Below are positions 41,968 to 51,236 of a DNA stretch of 64,000 nt, piece after piece (within the stretch, counting starts at the first letter, position 1; each line of letters begins with the position of its first letter). The translations under genes were made by a program, and so were the position numbers. Source of the stretch: Candidatus Fimivivens faecavium (GTDB taxonomy: Bacteria > Bacillota > Clostridia > Oscillospirales > Ruminococcaceae); contig DVKH01000028.1 in assembly GCA_018716105.1 (NCBI GenBank), forward strand, positions 1 through 64,000. The letters run 5' to 3'. Under the pieces are notes generated by a model, which saw only the letters and a program-made list of their open reading frames with translations, was not told the DNA's origin and did no database searches.

Positions 41968-42672
41968 ATGAAACTTTGGCGCGAGGCGTTTCAAAGAACG
42001 GTTCCGGTCATGTGCGGGTACCTGGTTGTGGGAGTGGCGTTTGGGCTTTTGCTCGAGGACGCGGGCTACGGCGTTCTGTGGGCGTTTTTGATTAGCTGCG
42101 TTGTTTACGCCGGTTCGATGCAGTTTGTTCTGGTCAGCTTTCTGACAGGATCGCTGAGCTTCCTTTCGATGGCGTTGACCACCCTCGCGGTCAACTGCCG
42201 CCATCTCTTCTACGGGCTTTCGTTCCTGGACGAATTTCAGCAGATGGGCGCCAAAAAGCCGTATATGATCTTTTCGCTGACCGATGAGACCTACTCGCTT
42301 CTCTGCTCGATGAAGGGGGAGGAGCGCCCCGACAAGGCCAAGCTCTCGTTTCTGATGTCGCTGTTCGATCAGAGCTATTGGGTTGCGGGGTCTGTGCTCG
42401 GCTCGCTTGCGGGAAACCTGATTCCGTTTGATCTGACAGGGATCGACTTTGCGATGACCGCGCTGTTCGTTGTAATCTTTTTGGAACAGTGGCTGTCAAA
42501 CGGCGGAAGGCGCTCCGCGCTGATCGGCCTTGGCTGCGGCGCGGCCTCCCTCCTGCTGCTCGGGCCGGACGGCTTTTTGCTCCCGGCGCTGGTTTCTTCG
42601 GTGGCGCTGCTTTTGATCACCGGCGGAAAGGATGCGGGCAATTCTTCGAATGGGAAGGGGGAAACGGCGTGA
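41968..42672 (+). CDS. azlC: AzlC-family branched-chain amino acid exporter subunit
   Basis: 234 residues, integral membrane. FQRTVPVMCGYLVVGVAFGLL near 7-27, YAGSMQFVLVSFLTG near 46-60 and AVNCRHLFYGLSFL near 73-86 are the family motifs. Several further helices follow, ending in a short soluble tail. With AzlD it exports branched-chain amino acids or toxic analogues such as azaleucine. Its stop overlaps the azlD start by four bases. Confidence 0.93.
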   Translation: MKLWREAFQRTVPVMCGYLVVGVAFGLLLEDAGYGVLWAFLISCVVYAGSMQFVLVSFLTGSLSFLSMALTTLAVNCRHLFYGLSFLDEFQQMGAKKPYMIFSLTDETYSLLCSMKGEERPDKAKLSFLMSLFDQSYWVAGSVLGSLAGNLIPFDLTGIDFAMTALFVVIFLEQWLSNGGRRSALIGLGCGAASLLLLGPDGFLLPALVSSVALLLITGGKDAGNSSNGKGETA

Positions 42673-43004
42673 GTGATCAGCAGATCAGGGCTATTTTGAT
42701 CGTCGCGGTGGTTGCGGCATGCACCCTTGCGACCCGCGCGCTGCCGTTTCTGATCTTTACGGCGCAGCGTCAGCCTTCGGCCAAAATCCGGTATCTCGGC
42801 GCGCGGCTCCCGTTTGCGGTGATGGCGATTCTCGTGGTCTACAGCCTCAAAGGGGTTTCGTTCGCCGCGCTTTCGGGCTGGGTTCCCTCCGCGTCGGCTG
42901 TCGCGGCGGTGTCGGCGACCTATCTTTGGAAACGGAATAATCTTTTGAGCATCGCCGCGGGAACGGCGGTGTATATGGCGATGGTTCAGGCTGTGTTTGC
43001 CTGA
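42669..43004 (+). CDS. azlD: AzlD-family membrane protein
   Basis: 111 residues from GTG at 42669. Partner subunit of AzlC. The first helix ILIVAVVAACTLATRALPFLIF contains the conserved TRALPFL. ARLPFAVMAILVVYSLKGV and the last helix fit the family. The GTG overlaps the azlC stop codon, giving a strict 1:1 operon. No regulator of the azlB type is next to it. Confidence 0.92.
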   Translation: MSDQQIRAILIVAVVAACTLATRALPFLIFTAQRQPSAKIRYLGARLPFAVMAILVVYSLKGVSFAALSGWVPSASAVAAVSATYLWKRNNLLSIAAGTAVYMAMVQAVFA

Positions 43005-43162
43005 GATCCTTTTTGCCGGCGCTTTGCGGTTGGGGGCCTCTAGTTTGCGAAGCGCCTGCCGGAAACCAGATGGTCTGCGCGGTGAAGAATGAAAACGCCC
43101 GTCTTGATGGGGACTGTTGTTTCAATCATCTAATTGGCTTTTGTTTCCGGCTCAAACTCAGG

Positions 43163-43202
43163 AAAAAAGAAGCTTCCCGGCGTGCCGGGGAGCTTCTTTT
43201 GC
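43163..43202. terminator. Bidirectional terminator between azlD and typA
   Basis: Stem AAGAAGCTTCCCGGC against GCCGGGGAGCTTCTT, with AAAAAA on one side and TTTTG on the other. Confidence 0.85.
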
Positions 43203-43210
43203 TTTGTCTT

Positions 43211-45040
43211 TTATTTCTTTGCGTTTGCACGCATCCGCGCCGCATGGTCCAGAAGGCGCTTGCGGATTCGGATCGACTTCGGGGTGACTTCAAGGAGCTC
43301 GTCCTCCGCGAGGAATTCAATCGCCGCTTCGAGGCTCATCTTTCGCGGCGGAATCAGACGGAGCGCATCGTCGCTTCCGGACGCCCGGGTATTGGTGAGC
43401 TGCTTTTTCTTACAGACGTTGACGGTGATGTCGTCGCCCTTCGGGGAACTTCCCACCACCATGCCGGCGTAAACCGGGGTCCCGGGGCCGATGAAGAGTT
43501 CGCCGCGCTCCTGTGCGTTGTAGAGGCCGTAGGTGATCGACTCGCCGGTCTCAAACGCGATCAGCGAGCCGGAGGTGCGGCTCGAGATTTCGCCGCGGTA
43601 GGGTTTATAGCTGTCAAAAACCGTTCCCATGATGCCCTCGCCCCGGGTGTCGGTCAAAAACTCGCTCCGATAGCCGAAAAGGCCGCGGGAAGGGATGACG
43701 AATTCGAGCTTCATCCGGTCGCCGACCGGGTTCATTGAGACGAGATCCCCCTTCCGGGAGCCGAGCTTTTCCATGACGCTTCCGACCGCATTGGCCGGGA
43801 CGTCGGCGACCACCCGCTCGAACGGTTCCATCAGCTGGCCGTTTTCCTCGTGCAGGAGGGCCTTCGGCGCGCCGACCATGAACTCGAAGCCCTCGCGGCG
43901 CATGTTTTCGATCAAAATCGAGAGGTGCATTTCGCCCCTGCCGAGGACGCGGAAGCTGTCGGTGGCGTCGGTTTCCTCGACCCGAAGCGAAACATCCTTG
44001 AGCAGTTCCCGGTAGAGCCGGTCGCGGATCTGTCGGGAGGTGACGAATTTCCCCTCGCGTCCGGCGAACGGGGAGTCGTTGACCGAGAAGGTCATCTCAA
44101 CCGTCGGCTCCGAGATGTGGACGAACGGCAGCGGCTCGACGCAGTCGGGCGCGCAGAGGGTATTGCCGATGTTGATGCCTTCGATTCCGGAAAAGGCGAC
44201 GATGTCGCCCGCCTTTGCGGACCGGGCAGGCGCGCGGCCAACCCCCTCGAACTGGTAGATCGCGGTGATCCTTCCCCTTGCGGAAAGGCCGGGGTTGTGG
44301 AAGTCGCAGACGGCGACTTCCTGGTTGACCTTCAGCTCGCCGCGTTCGATCCGGCCGACCGCGATCCGGCCGACATATTCGTTATAGTCGATTGATGAGA
44401 CGAGTACCTGGGTCGGGCCTTCGGCGTCGAGATCGGGGGCGGGGACATAGTTGATGATCGTCTCAAACAGCGATTCGAGGTTTTCCCCCTGCTGTTCGGG
44501 CGAGAACGAAGAGGTTCCCGAACGCCCGGAACAGAAGACCACCGGGGAGTCGATCTGCTCGTCCGACGCGCCGAGGTCGAGCATCAGCTCAAGAACTTCG
44601 TCCACGACCTCATAAAGCCGGGCGTCGGGCTTGTCGACCTTGTTGATAACGATGATCACCGCGAGGCCGAGTTCCAACGCCTTTGAAAGGACGAAGCGCG
44701 TCTGGGGCATCGGGCCCTCCGCCGCGTCGACCAGCAGCAAAACGCCGCTGACCATCTTCAGGACCCGCTCCACCTCGCCGCCGAAATCGGCGTGGCCCGG
44801 GGTATCGACGATGTTGATCTTTACATCTTTATAATGGACCGAAGCGTTTTTTGCGAGGATGGTGATCCCGCGTTCCCGCTCGATGTCGTTGGAGTCCATG
44901 ATCCGCTCGGCGACCGACTGATTCTCGCGGAAGGTGCCGCCCTGTTTGAGCATTTGGTCGACCAGCGTCGTTTTCCCGTGGTCAACGTGAGCGATGATTG
45001 CAATGTTTCGTAAATCGTTCCGTTTCAAGTTTGTGCTCAT
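43211..45040 (-). CDS. typA: GTPase TypA/BipA
   Basis: 609 residues from ATG 45040; the longer upstream frame adds 34 residues unlike TypA. A ribosome-binding translation-factor GTPase acting in stress and in ribosome assembly. G1 [10 protein letters not shown] near 16-25, RGITI at switch [17 protein letters not shown] (G3), NKVDKP (G4), then domains II, III and V and the TypA C-terminal region. It has a perfect promoter with a ~100-nt leader. Monocistronic, convergent with azlCD. Confidence 0.96.
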   Translation of the reverse strand: MSTNLKRNDLRNIAIIAHVDHGKTTLVDQMLKQGGTFRENQSVAERIMDSNDIERERGITILAKNASVHYKDVKINIVDTPGHADFGGEVERVLKMVSGVLLLVDAAEGPMPQTRFVLSKALELGLAVIIVINKVDKPDARLYEVVDEVLELMLDLGASDEQIDSPVVFCSGRSGTSSFSPEQQGENLESLFETIINYVPAPDLDAEGPTQVLVSSIDYNEYVGRIAVGRIERGELKVNQEVAVCDFHNPGLSARGRITAIYQFEGVGRAPARSAKAGDIVAFSGIEGINIGNTLCAPDCVEPLPFVHISEPTVEMTFSVNDSPFAGREGKFVTSRQIRDRLYRELLKDVSLRVEETDATDSFRVLGRGEMHLSILIENMRREGFEFMVGAPKALLHEENGQLMEPFERVVADVPANAVGSVMEKLGSRKGDLVSMNPVGDRMKLEFVIPSRGLFGYRSEFLTDTRGEGIMGTVFDSYKPYRGEISSRTSGSLIAFETGESITYGLYNAQERGELFIGPGTPVYAGMVVGSSPKGDDITVNVCKKKQLTNTRASGSDDALRLIPPRKMSLEAAIEFLAEDELLEVTPKSIRIRKRLLDHAARMRANAKK

Positions 45041-45145
45041 CCCGTTTCCGCCGTCCGCACCCGGCGTAGATTTTAAAAATTTTAATTCCCTGTGCGGCTG
45101 AGATTGGACTGCGCCGAACGCGCCGATTGACGCTTTAACCAATTA

Positions 45146-45174
45146 ATTATAGGAAACTTCATCTGAGTTGTCAA
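45146..45174 (-). promoter_or_regulatory. Consensus sigma-A promoter of typA
   Basis: On the minus strand: TTGACA (45169-45174), 17-bp spacer, TATAAT (45146-45151). Both boxes are perfect. Confidence 0.9.
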
Positions 45175-45379
45175 CCATAGGCCGTCCGGAAACAGCAGGT
45201 ATGACCGATTTCGCCGTTTCATATAGATACAGAGACAGGCGTTTTGCATATTTTCAGGGAAACGGACGGAAAGCCCCGGCTTTGGGCGAGACGGAATGTC
45301 CAAAATGAAAATCTGCGGTTTCCGGGAACCCGCGCGGGAAACCGTTATGCCGGCGCGGCGGCAGAAAAGGAGAATGAAT
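45175..45379. other. Gene-free region between typA promoter and the DegT gene
   Basis: No gene seen. A TATAGA-like box near 45222 may serve the DegT gene, but its -35 is not convincing. Confidence 0.4.
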
Positions 45380-46585
45380 ATGGTCCCATTTACAAGGCCC
45401 GATATCACGGAAGCTGAAATTGAAGCGGTCGCGGCGGTTCTGCGCTCCGGATGGATCACAACCGGACCGGTGACCGCGAGGTTTGAACGGGAGCTTTCCG
45501 GCTGGATGGGCGGGCGCCCGGCGGTCTGCGTTGCTTCCGCGACTGACGCGCTGACGCTTGCGCTGCGCATCTGCGGGATCGGCCCGGGGGACGAGGTGAT
45601 CGTCCCGGCCTATACCTATACCGCGACGGCGTCCGCTGTCCTGCACGTTGGGGCGAAGCCGGTCCTCGCGGACAGCGGGCCGGACGGTTTTCACATCACC
45701 GCAAAAGAGGTCGAACGGCGGCTTACCAGCCGCACCCGCGCGGTGATTCCGGTGGACATAGGCGGCGTGATGGCCGATTACAACGCGATCCGGGCGGTTC
45801 TCGAGCATACGGGTTTCGAGCCGCGGAACGAGCTGGAAGCGCTTGTGAAAAGGCCGCTTCTGATCGCGGACGCGGCTCATTCGTTTGGGGCGGAGCAGTG
45901 CGGGGTCAAGAGCGGCGCAGCCGCGGACTTTTCGTGCTTTTCGTTCCACGCGGTCAAAAATCTCACCACCGCCGAGGGCGGGGCGATCTCCTGGCGGCTT
46001 CCAGGCATGGACGACGGGGAGATTTCCGCAACGCTGTCCCTGATGGCGCTGCACGGCCAGACGCGGACCGCCCTCCAGAAAGAAAACGGGAGCTGCGACT
46101 ATGACATCCGTTTCCCGGGGTGGAAATGCAACATGACCGATCTCCAGGCGGCGGTCGGCCTATCACAGCTCGGCCGCTACGGCGAGATGCTCCGCCGGCG
46201 AAGGGAGACGATTGACGCCTACGACCGCGCGTTTTCGGATTCCGGGCTCTGGGGGGAGGCGGCGTTCGCGCTCAGGCATCCTGCGGGATCCTCCTGCCAT
46301 CTCTATCTCGCCCTTCTGCCGGAGGAGATCGCCGGGGCCAGGGACGAAATCCTCGTTGGGCTGCGGGAGAAAGGGGTGACGCCAAACGTCCACTATCGGC
46401 CGCTTCCGCTTTTATCGGCCTACCGCAATCTCGGCTACCGTGCACAGGACGTTCCAAATGCCGTCCGGCTCTACCGGCGGGAGGTTTCGCTTCCGCTTTC
46501 GAGCGTACTGGCCCAGGAGGAGATCCGCACCGTTTCCGACGTTTTCCTTTCCCAAGTCCAAAAGTTCCTCATAAACCGGGGGTGA
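45380..46585 (+). CDS. DegT/DnrJ/EryC1/StrS-family sugar aminotransferase
   Basis: 401 residues from ATG 45380, placed by AAGGAG at 7 bases. A PLP enzyme that transaminates nucleotide-linked keto-sugars. GWITTGPVTARFE near 24-36, IVPAYTYTATASAVLHVGAKPV near 74-95, DAAHSFGAEQCG near 162-173, the PLP lysine in SFHAVKNLTTAEGGA near 187-201, and WKCNMTDLQAAVG. It resembles ArnB/WecE/PseC. No other sugar-nucleotide gene is adjacent, so the product sugar is unknown. It lies 100 bases before the dcw promoter and is probably a separate unit. Confidence 0.9.
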   Translation: MVPFTRPDITEAEIEAVAAVLRSGWITTGPVTARFERELSGWMGGRPAVCVASATDALTLALRICGIGPGDEVIVPAYTYTATASAVLHVGAKPVLADSGPDGFHITAKEVERRLTSRTRAVIPVDIGGVMADYNAIRAVLEHTGFEPRNELEALVKRPLLIADAAHSFGAEQCGVKSGAAADFSCFSFHAVKNLTTAEGGAISWRLPGMDDGEISATLSLMALHGQTRTALQKENGSCDYDIRFPGWKCNMTDLQAAVGLSQLGRYGEMLRRRRETIDAYDRAFSDSGLWGEAAFALRHPAGSSCHLYLALLPEEIAGARDEILVGLREKGVTPNVHYRPLPLLSAYRNLGYRAQDVPNAVRLYRREVSLPLSSVLAQEEIRTVSDVFLSQVQKFLINRG

Positions 46586-46687
46586 GGACGGAAATTTCGC
46601 ATAAATATGGGCGAATTGCCCACACGGATTGGAATAAATTGCCGATTCCACAGCGTGAAAAAAAGCGCGCGGAGGCCGGGGAAACTA

Positions 46688-46716
46688 TTGCATTCATGAA
46701 AAGGACACGTTATAAT
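46688..46716 (+). promoter_or_regulatory. dcw-cluster promoter (PmraZ)
   Basis: -35 TTGCAT (46688-46693), 17-bp spacer, -10 TATAAT (46711-46716). The start would be near 46723, right at the MraZ boxes. Confidence 0.85.
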
Positions 46717-46725
46717 AACAGATAA

Positions 46726-46750
46726 GTGGTGAAAAGTGGGTGTTTGTGGA
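46726..46750 (+). promoter_or_regulatory. MraZ operator: three GTGG boxes at 10-bp spacing
   Basis: GTGG at 46726, 46736 and 46746. MraZ is known to bind such direct repeats just downstream of its promoter and repress its own operon. The placement here matches that arrangement. Confidence 0.82.
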
Positions 46751-46801
46751 GAGAATTCCCTGCTTTTTAAACGAATGGAACCGAGCGGGGAGGTGACGGG
46801 A

Positions 46802-47221
46802 TTGCTCATCGGTGAATACCAGCACAGTGTCGACGCAAAAGGCAGGATGAACTTTCCCGTCAAGCTCCGCGATGATCTCGGGGATTCGTTTATCATCACA
46901 AAGGGACTGGACAACTGCCTGTTCGTCTATCCGATGAGCGAATGGCTTCTGCTGGAAGAGCGCACCAACGCGCTCCCGCTGAGCAAGTCGCGCCAGCTCA
47001 AACGCTTCCTGTTCGCGGGGGCCGCCGAGGTGGAGCCGGATAAACAGGGAAGGGTTTTGATCCCGCAGAACCTCAGGGATTATGCGGGGCTGAAAAACGA
47101 AGTGGTCGTGGTCGGCGTCTCCAACCGGGCGGAAATCTGGGACAAGGCCCGGTGGGAGGAATCCAACCTCGACCTGACGAGCGAATCCATTGCGGACGCC
47201 ATGGACGAGCTGGGGTTCTGA
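46802..47221 (+). CDS. mraZ: Transcriptional regulator MraZ
   Basis: 139 residues from TTG 46802; GGGGAGGTGA lies just upstream, and the protein then starts LIGEYQHSVDAKGRMNFPVKLR. Two SpoVT/AbrB-like halves, each with the DxxGR signature (DAKGRMNFP near 10-18 and DKQGRVLIP near 80-88). It forms ring oligomers that repress the dcw cluster. Three operator boxes lie in its own leader. rsmH follows after 4 bases. Confidence 0.95.
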   Translation: MLIGEYQHSVDAKGRMNFPVKLRDDLGDSFIITKGLDNCLFVYPMSEWLLLEERTNALPLSKSRQLKRFLFAGAAEVEPDKQGRVLIPQNLRDYAGLKNEVVVVGVSNRAEIWDKARWEESNLDLTSESIADAMDELGF

Positions 47222-47225
47222 CGGC

Positions 47226-48164
47226 ATGGAAGGGGAAATCCGGTTTCATCACCGCTCCGTGCTGCTGAACGAGACGATTGAACTGCTCAACATCCGGCCG
47301 GACGGCGTCTATGTCGACGGAACGGCGGGCGGCGCAGGGCATTCCCGCGAAATTGCCGCAAGGCTCAGCGGCGGCACGCTGGTTGCAATCGATAAGGATC
47401 CGGATGCGGTCAGGGCGGCGGCCGAACGGCTCAGGGAATTCCCCTGCGCGAGGGTGGTTCAAAGCGATTTCCGAAATATGCGGGAGATCCTGCAGCGGGA
47501 GGGCTTTTCCGCCGCCGACGGCATCCTTCTGGATCTGGGCGTTTCCTCCCACCAGCTCGACGAGGAGGAGCGCGGTTTTTCCTATCACGGGGACGCGCCG
47601 CTCGACATGCGGATGTCCCAGGAGGGGAAGAGCGCCAGAGACGTTGTAAACGGCTATTCAGAGCGGGATCTTGCGCGCGTTCTGCGGGAGTACGGTGAAG
47701 AAAAGTTCGCCCCGCGCATCGCGGCGGCCATCGTCCGGGAGCGGGAAAAAGCCCCGATTGAGACGACGGCGCAGCTTGCGGAGCTGATCAAAACGGCGAT
47801 TCCGGCCGCGGCGCGGCGGGAAGGAGGCCATCCCGCAAAGCGGAGCTTTCAGGCGATCCGGATTGAGGTCAACGGGGAGCTTGACAGCCTCGGGGCCGTG
47901 CTGGACGATGCATTTGAACTGCTCCGTCCCGGCGGACGGCTCGCGATTATCACCTTCCATTCGTTGGAAGACCGTATGGTAAAGCAGCGGTTTCAGGCGT
48001 ACTGCACCGGCTGCACCTGCCCGCCGGAATTTCCGGTCTGCGTCTGCGGGAAGACCCCGCGCGGACGGTTGGCGGCGAAGAAGCCAGTCACAGCGTCGGA
48101 TCAGGAGATCCGTGACAACAACCGAAGCCGGAGCGCAAAGCTCCGTGTCATAGAAAAAGTATAG
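47226..48164 (+). CDS. rsmH: 16S rRNA m4C1402 methyltransferase
   Basis: 312 residues from ATG 47226. N4-methylates C1402 of 16S rRNA using SAM. RFHHRSVLLNETIELL near 6-21, SAM motif YVDGTAGGAGHSREIA near 30-45, DGILLDLGVSSHQLDEEERGFSY near 99-121, and the C-terminal FHSLEDRMVKQRF near 246-258. Second gene of the dcw operon as in most bacteria. The upstream extension of the frame overlaps mraZ and is not used. Confidence 0.96.
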   Translation: MEGEIRFHHRSVLLNETIELLNIRPDGVYVDGTAGGAGHSREIAARLSGGTLVAIDKDPDAVRAAAERLREFPCARVVQSDFRNMREILQREGFSAADGILLDLGVSSHQLDEEERGFSYHGDAPLDMRMSQEGKSARDVVNGYSERDLARVLREYGEEKFAPRIAAAIVREREKAPIETTAQLAELIKTAIPAAARREGGHPAKRSFQAIRIEVNGELDSLGAVLDDAFELLRPGGRLAIITFHSLEDRMVKQRFQAYCTGCTCPPEFPVCVCGKTPRGRLAAKKPVTASDQEIRDNNRSRSAKLRVIEKV

Positions 48165-48226
48165 CACACTCTGATAAGAATGCGGCGCCCAGGCGCCGCG
48201 GGATGTGAAAGAAAAGAGGAAAGCAG

Positions 48227-48709
48227 ATGGCAGCATCCGGCAATGCGGCGGTCTCTTACGCCGCTTATCACGAAGAAGTTCTGCCCCGCGTCAAGCAGCC
48301 CCCCGAACTTCGGGTGGTGGAGCATCGCAGCGCGGTCGACCGCGCGTCTATGTTCCGGGCCGGCATGATTTTTCTGGCGGCGATTGCAATCATTGCGGCG
48401 ATTATCTACAACAACGTGGTCCTGACCGAGCTGACTGCCGAGATCGAGCAAGCGAAAACGGAACTGGAAATGCTTCAGAGCGAGAACCGCCGGATGCTGG
48501 TGGAGTTCGAGAGCAAGGTTTCCCTGCGGAATATCGAGGAGGTCGCGTCGGATTCGCTCGGCATGGCGAAAATCGAATCCTATCAGGTTGAATATGTCGA
48601 TCTCTGCGGCGGGGACCGGGTTCGGGTCGCGCAGAAGGAAGAGCTTGGACTTTTTGACGAAATCCGCTTGGGGATCGACCGCATTTTAGAATATTTGACC
48701 CTTTCGTAA
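48227..48709 (+). CDS. ftsL: FtsL-like division protein
   Basis: 160 residues. A cytoplasmic N-terminus (~45), one membrane helix (FRAGMIFLAAIAIIAAIIYNN near 43-63) and an extracytoplasmic coiled coil (LTELTAEIEQAKTELEMLQSENRRM), the FtsL/DivIC architecture. The sequence itself is poorly conserved; position between rsmH and the transpeptidase makes the identity likely. A C-terminal extension of about 45 residues beyond the coiled coil is longer than usual. Needed to activate FtsW/FtsI septal synthesis with DivIB. Confidence 0.82.
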   Translation: MAASGNAAVSYAAYHEEVLPRVKQPPELRVVEHRSAVDRASMFRAGMIFLAAIAIIAAIIYNNVVLTELTAEIEQAKTELEMLQSENRRMLVEFESKVSLRNIEEVASDSLGMAKIESYQVEYVDLCGGDRVRVAQKEELGLFDEIRLGIDRILEYLTLS

Positions 48710-48726
48710 AATAGGATATAAAACCG

Positions 48727-48818
48727 GCAGAACGGGCGAAGCCCCCTTCTGCACGGAGGACAACTTGAAGTTTCAGGACCCGCTAAGAGTTAAGTGACAT
48801 CGAATGCCTTAGCTCTTA
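48727..48818 (+). promoter_or_regulatory. Putative leader-peptide attenuator ahead of the transpeptidase gene
   Basis: In the 179-base gap between ftsL and the transpeptidase: hairpin GCAGAA..TTCTGC (48727-48752), GGAGG (48755-48759), and an 11-codon frame from TTG 48765 to TGA 48797 (MKFQDPLRVK). A second hairpin of 11 bp (48784-48794 with 48808-48818) follows, then the T-rich ATTTATTTTA. The leader stop codon lies at the edge of the second hairpin. Function not shown. Confidence 0.45.
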
Positions 48819-48888
48819 ATTTATTTTACAGCGTGTTCGACAAAAGCCGAGCGCACCCCCGCAAAATCCGGTCGATGGGAGGAAGATC

Positions 48889-51132
48889 ATGTCCAAGACC
48901 GCAGTCTCCACCAATAAAATGAAGATTAAAATGAATTTCGTCCTCGCGATCATGGTGATTCTCGGCTTTGGAACGCTGATCGGAAGGCTCTATTATCTTC
49001 AATTTGTCGAAGGTGAAAAATATCAGGCGATGGCGCTCAAACAGCAGCTTAGGCCCACCGCAATCAGCCCGCAGCGCGGCACCATTTACGACCGCAACCT
49101 GAAGACCCTTGCCGCGAGCGCGACCGTTTGGAATGTGATCATCTCCCCGGCGGAGATTGAAAGCGAAGAGGAACTTGGCAAAATTGCGGACTATCTTTCG
49201 GTTCTGCTCGAGGTCGACCGCGAAAAAATCATCTCCCGCGGACAGAAAAAGTCGAGTTACTATGAGACCATCAAGCAAAAAGTGGAAAAAGACGTCGCCG
49301 ATCAGATCACGCAATTTATATTAGATGAAAAAATCAGCGGGATTTATCTGATTGAGGATACCAAACGCTATTACCCCTATGGAAATCTTGCTTCTACGGT
49401 GCTGGGCTTTACCGGCGATCAGAACAAAGGCGCCTACGGCCTGGAAGCGTACTACGACAAGACCCTTTCCGGGACGCCCGGGATGGTCATCTCCGCGAAG
49501 AACGCAAAGGGCGCGGAGCTTCCAAACTCCTACCGCCAGCTCTACGAGCCGGAAAACGGAAATTCCGTTGTGCTGACCATTGACGAGGTGATCCAGCATG
49601 TGCTGGAGAAGAACCTTGAGGCGGCGGTTGTGGAGCACAACGTCGATAACCGCGCGGTTGGGATTGTGATGGACATTAAGACCGGCGAGATCCTTGCGAT
49701 GTCCACCAAGCCCGACTTCGACCCGAACGACCCGCGAACCCTGGCCGATCCGAAGGCGATTGCGCGGGTGGACGCCGCCGCGAGCGAAGAGGAACGGATC
49801 GAGCTTCTTCAGGAGGAACAGTTCCTGCAGTGGCGCAACAAGGCGATCAGCGACCCGTATGAGCCGGGTTCGGTCTTTAAAATCGTCACGGCGGCGACGG
49901 CGCTGGACCTCGGGGTGGTCACGCCCGAAGGGCAGTATTTCAACTGTCCGGGTTACCACATCGTTGCGGGGCGCAGGAAAAGCTGCTGGAAGGTGGCGGG
50001 ACACGGGACGATCGATTTTACCCAGGCGGTCAAGTTTTCCTGCAACCCGGCGTTTATGATGATCGGCGCGCGGATCGGGCCGGAGAATTTCTATCATTAT
50101 TTTGAACGCTTCGGCTTCAAGGAGCCGACCCACATCGACCTGCCCGGCGAGGCGGAGGGTTTTTCCTATTCGCTTGAGATGCTCTCAAAGCCCTCCGGCG
50201 AAGAGCTTGCGTCCAGCTCCTTTGGCCAGACCTTCACCGTCACCCCGATCCAGCTGATCACCGCGGTCAGCGCAGTTGTCAACGACGGCAAGCTGATGCG
50301 GCCATATATCGTCAAACAGGTCCTCGACTCGGAAGGAAACATCGTCTCGACCACCGACCCTGTCGCCGTCCGGCAGGTGATCACCTCCGAGACCTCCGCC
50401 ACCATGAGGGGGATCCTCGAGCGCGTGGTGGGGGACGAAGACGGCTCCGGACGGAAAGCCTATGTCCCGGGCTACCGCGTCGGCGGGAAGACAGGCACCA
50501 GCGAGAAACTTCAGAAAAACAACGCCGAAGGCGGGAAATTCTACATCACCTCGTTTTACGGCTTTGCGCCGGCCGACGACCCGCAGGTCGGGGTTCTGGT
50601 GCTGCTCGACGAGCCGCATGTCGGCAACATCTATGGTTCGGTGATCGCTGCGCCGGTCGTGGGCGCGGTCTTGTCTGAGATACTGCCGTATCTCGGGGTT
50701 GAGCCGCAGTACACCGAAAAAGAACTTGAGCAGATCGATATCCAGGTGCCGTATCTGATTGGGGAACTGCTGCACGACGCGACCAGCGCGCTGACCCAAA
50801 AGGGCCTCGATTACAAAACCGTTGGCGAAGGAACCACCATCACCAAGCAGATACCGGCTTCCGGCCAACCGATTCCCAAGGGCGGAACCGTGATCCTCTA
50901 CACCGACGAAGAACCCGAGGTCACGATGGTGGAGGTCCCGGATGTGGTTGGATTGTCCGGGCAGCAGGCAAACCGCACCATACTAAACGCGGGCCTGAAC
51001 ATCAAGATCACCGGTCTGGGCATTGAAAACGCGGCGAGCGTCGCAATCTCCCAAAACCCGGCGCCCGGCGCAGAGGTCGAAGCGGGAACCGTGATCACGG
51101 TGGACTTTGCGGCGAAGGACCTTGCGGGCTGA
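48889..51132 (+). CDS. spoVD: Class B penicillin-binding protein with PASTA tail (SpoVD/FtsI type)
   Basis: 747 residues. GGGAGGAAG precedes the ATG. One N-terminal helix (FVLAIMVILGFGTLIGRLYYLQ), the pedestal RGTIYDRNLKTLA, and the transpeptidase motifs: SVFK at 328-331 (active Ser328), SCN at 384-386, KTG at 534-536. Two PASTA domains from about 617 to the end (VPYLIGELLHDATSAL..., VPDVVGLSGQQANRTIL...). It crosslinks peptidoglycan at the division septum; in Bacillus the PASTA-bearing paralogue SpoVD serves the spore cortex. It is the only class B PBP in this cluster, so it may do both jobs. Confidence 0.93.
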   Translation: MSKTAVSTNKMKIKMNFVLAIMVILGFGTLIGRLYYLQFVEGEKYQAMALKQQLRPTAISPQRGTIYDRNLKTLAASATVWNVIISPAEIESEEELGKIADYLSVLLEVDREKIISRGQKKSSYYETIKQKVEKDVADQITQFILDEKISGIYLIEDTKRYYPYGNLASTVLGFTGDQNKGAYGLEAYYDKTLSGTPGMVISAKNAKGAELPNSYRQLYEPENGNSVVLTIDEVIQHVLEKNLEAAVVEHNVDNRAVGIVMDIKTGEILAMSTKPDFDPNDPRTLADPKAIARVDAAASEEERIELLQEEQFLQWRNKAISDPYEPGSVFKIVTAATALDLGVVTPEGQYFNCPGYHIVAGRRKSCWKVAGHGTIDFTQAVKFSCNPAFMMIGARIGPENFYHYFERFGFKEPTHIDLPGEAEGFSYSLEMLSKPSGEELASSSFGQTFTVTPIQLITAVSAVVNDGKLMRPYIVKQVLDSEGNIVSTTDPVAVRQVITSETSATMRGILERVVGDEDGSGRKAYVPGYRVGGKTGTSEKLQKNNAEGGKFYITSFYGFAPADDPQVGVLVLLDEPHVGNIYGSVIAAPVVGAVLSEILPYLGVEPQYTEKELEQIDIQVPYLIGELLHDATSALTQKGLDYKTVGEGTTITKQIPASGQPIPKGGTVILYTDEEPEVTMVEVPDVVGLSGQQANRTILNAGLNIKITGLGIENAASVAISQNPAPGAEVEAGTVITVDFAAKDLAG

Positions 51133-51236
51133 AGTTTCCGCCGGTTGCCGCGGATGGGACAACAAAAGCAGTTTTCACTTTTTTGACAGCATAGATTCCC
51201 GCGCCGGTTTCGGCAGCTCGAAGGAGGCTTATCGAC

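Noticed and set aside
45254..46054. 266-codon frame antisense to the DegT aminotransferase
   Set aside because: Shadow frame with Arg/Pro/His bias and no start signals.
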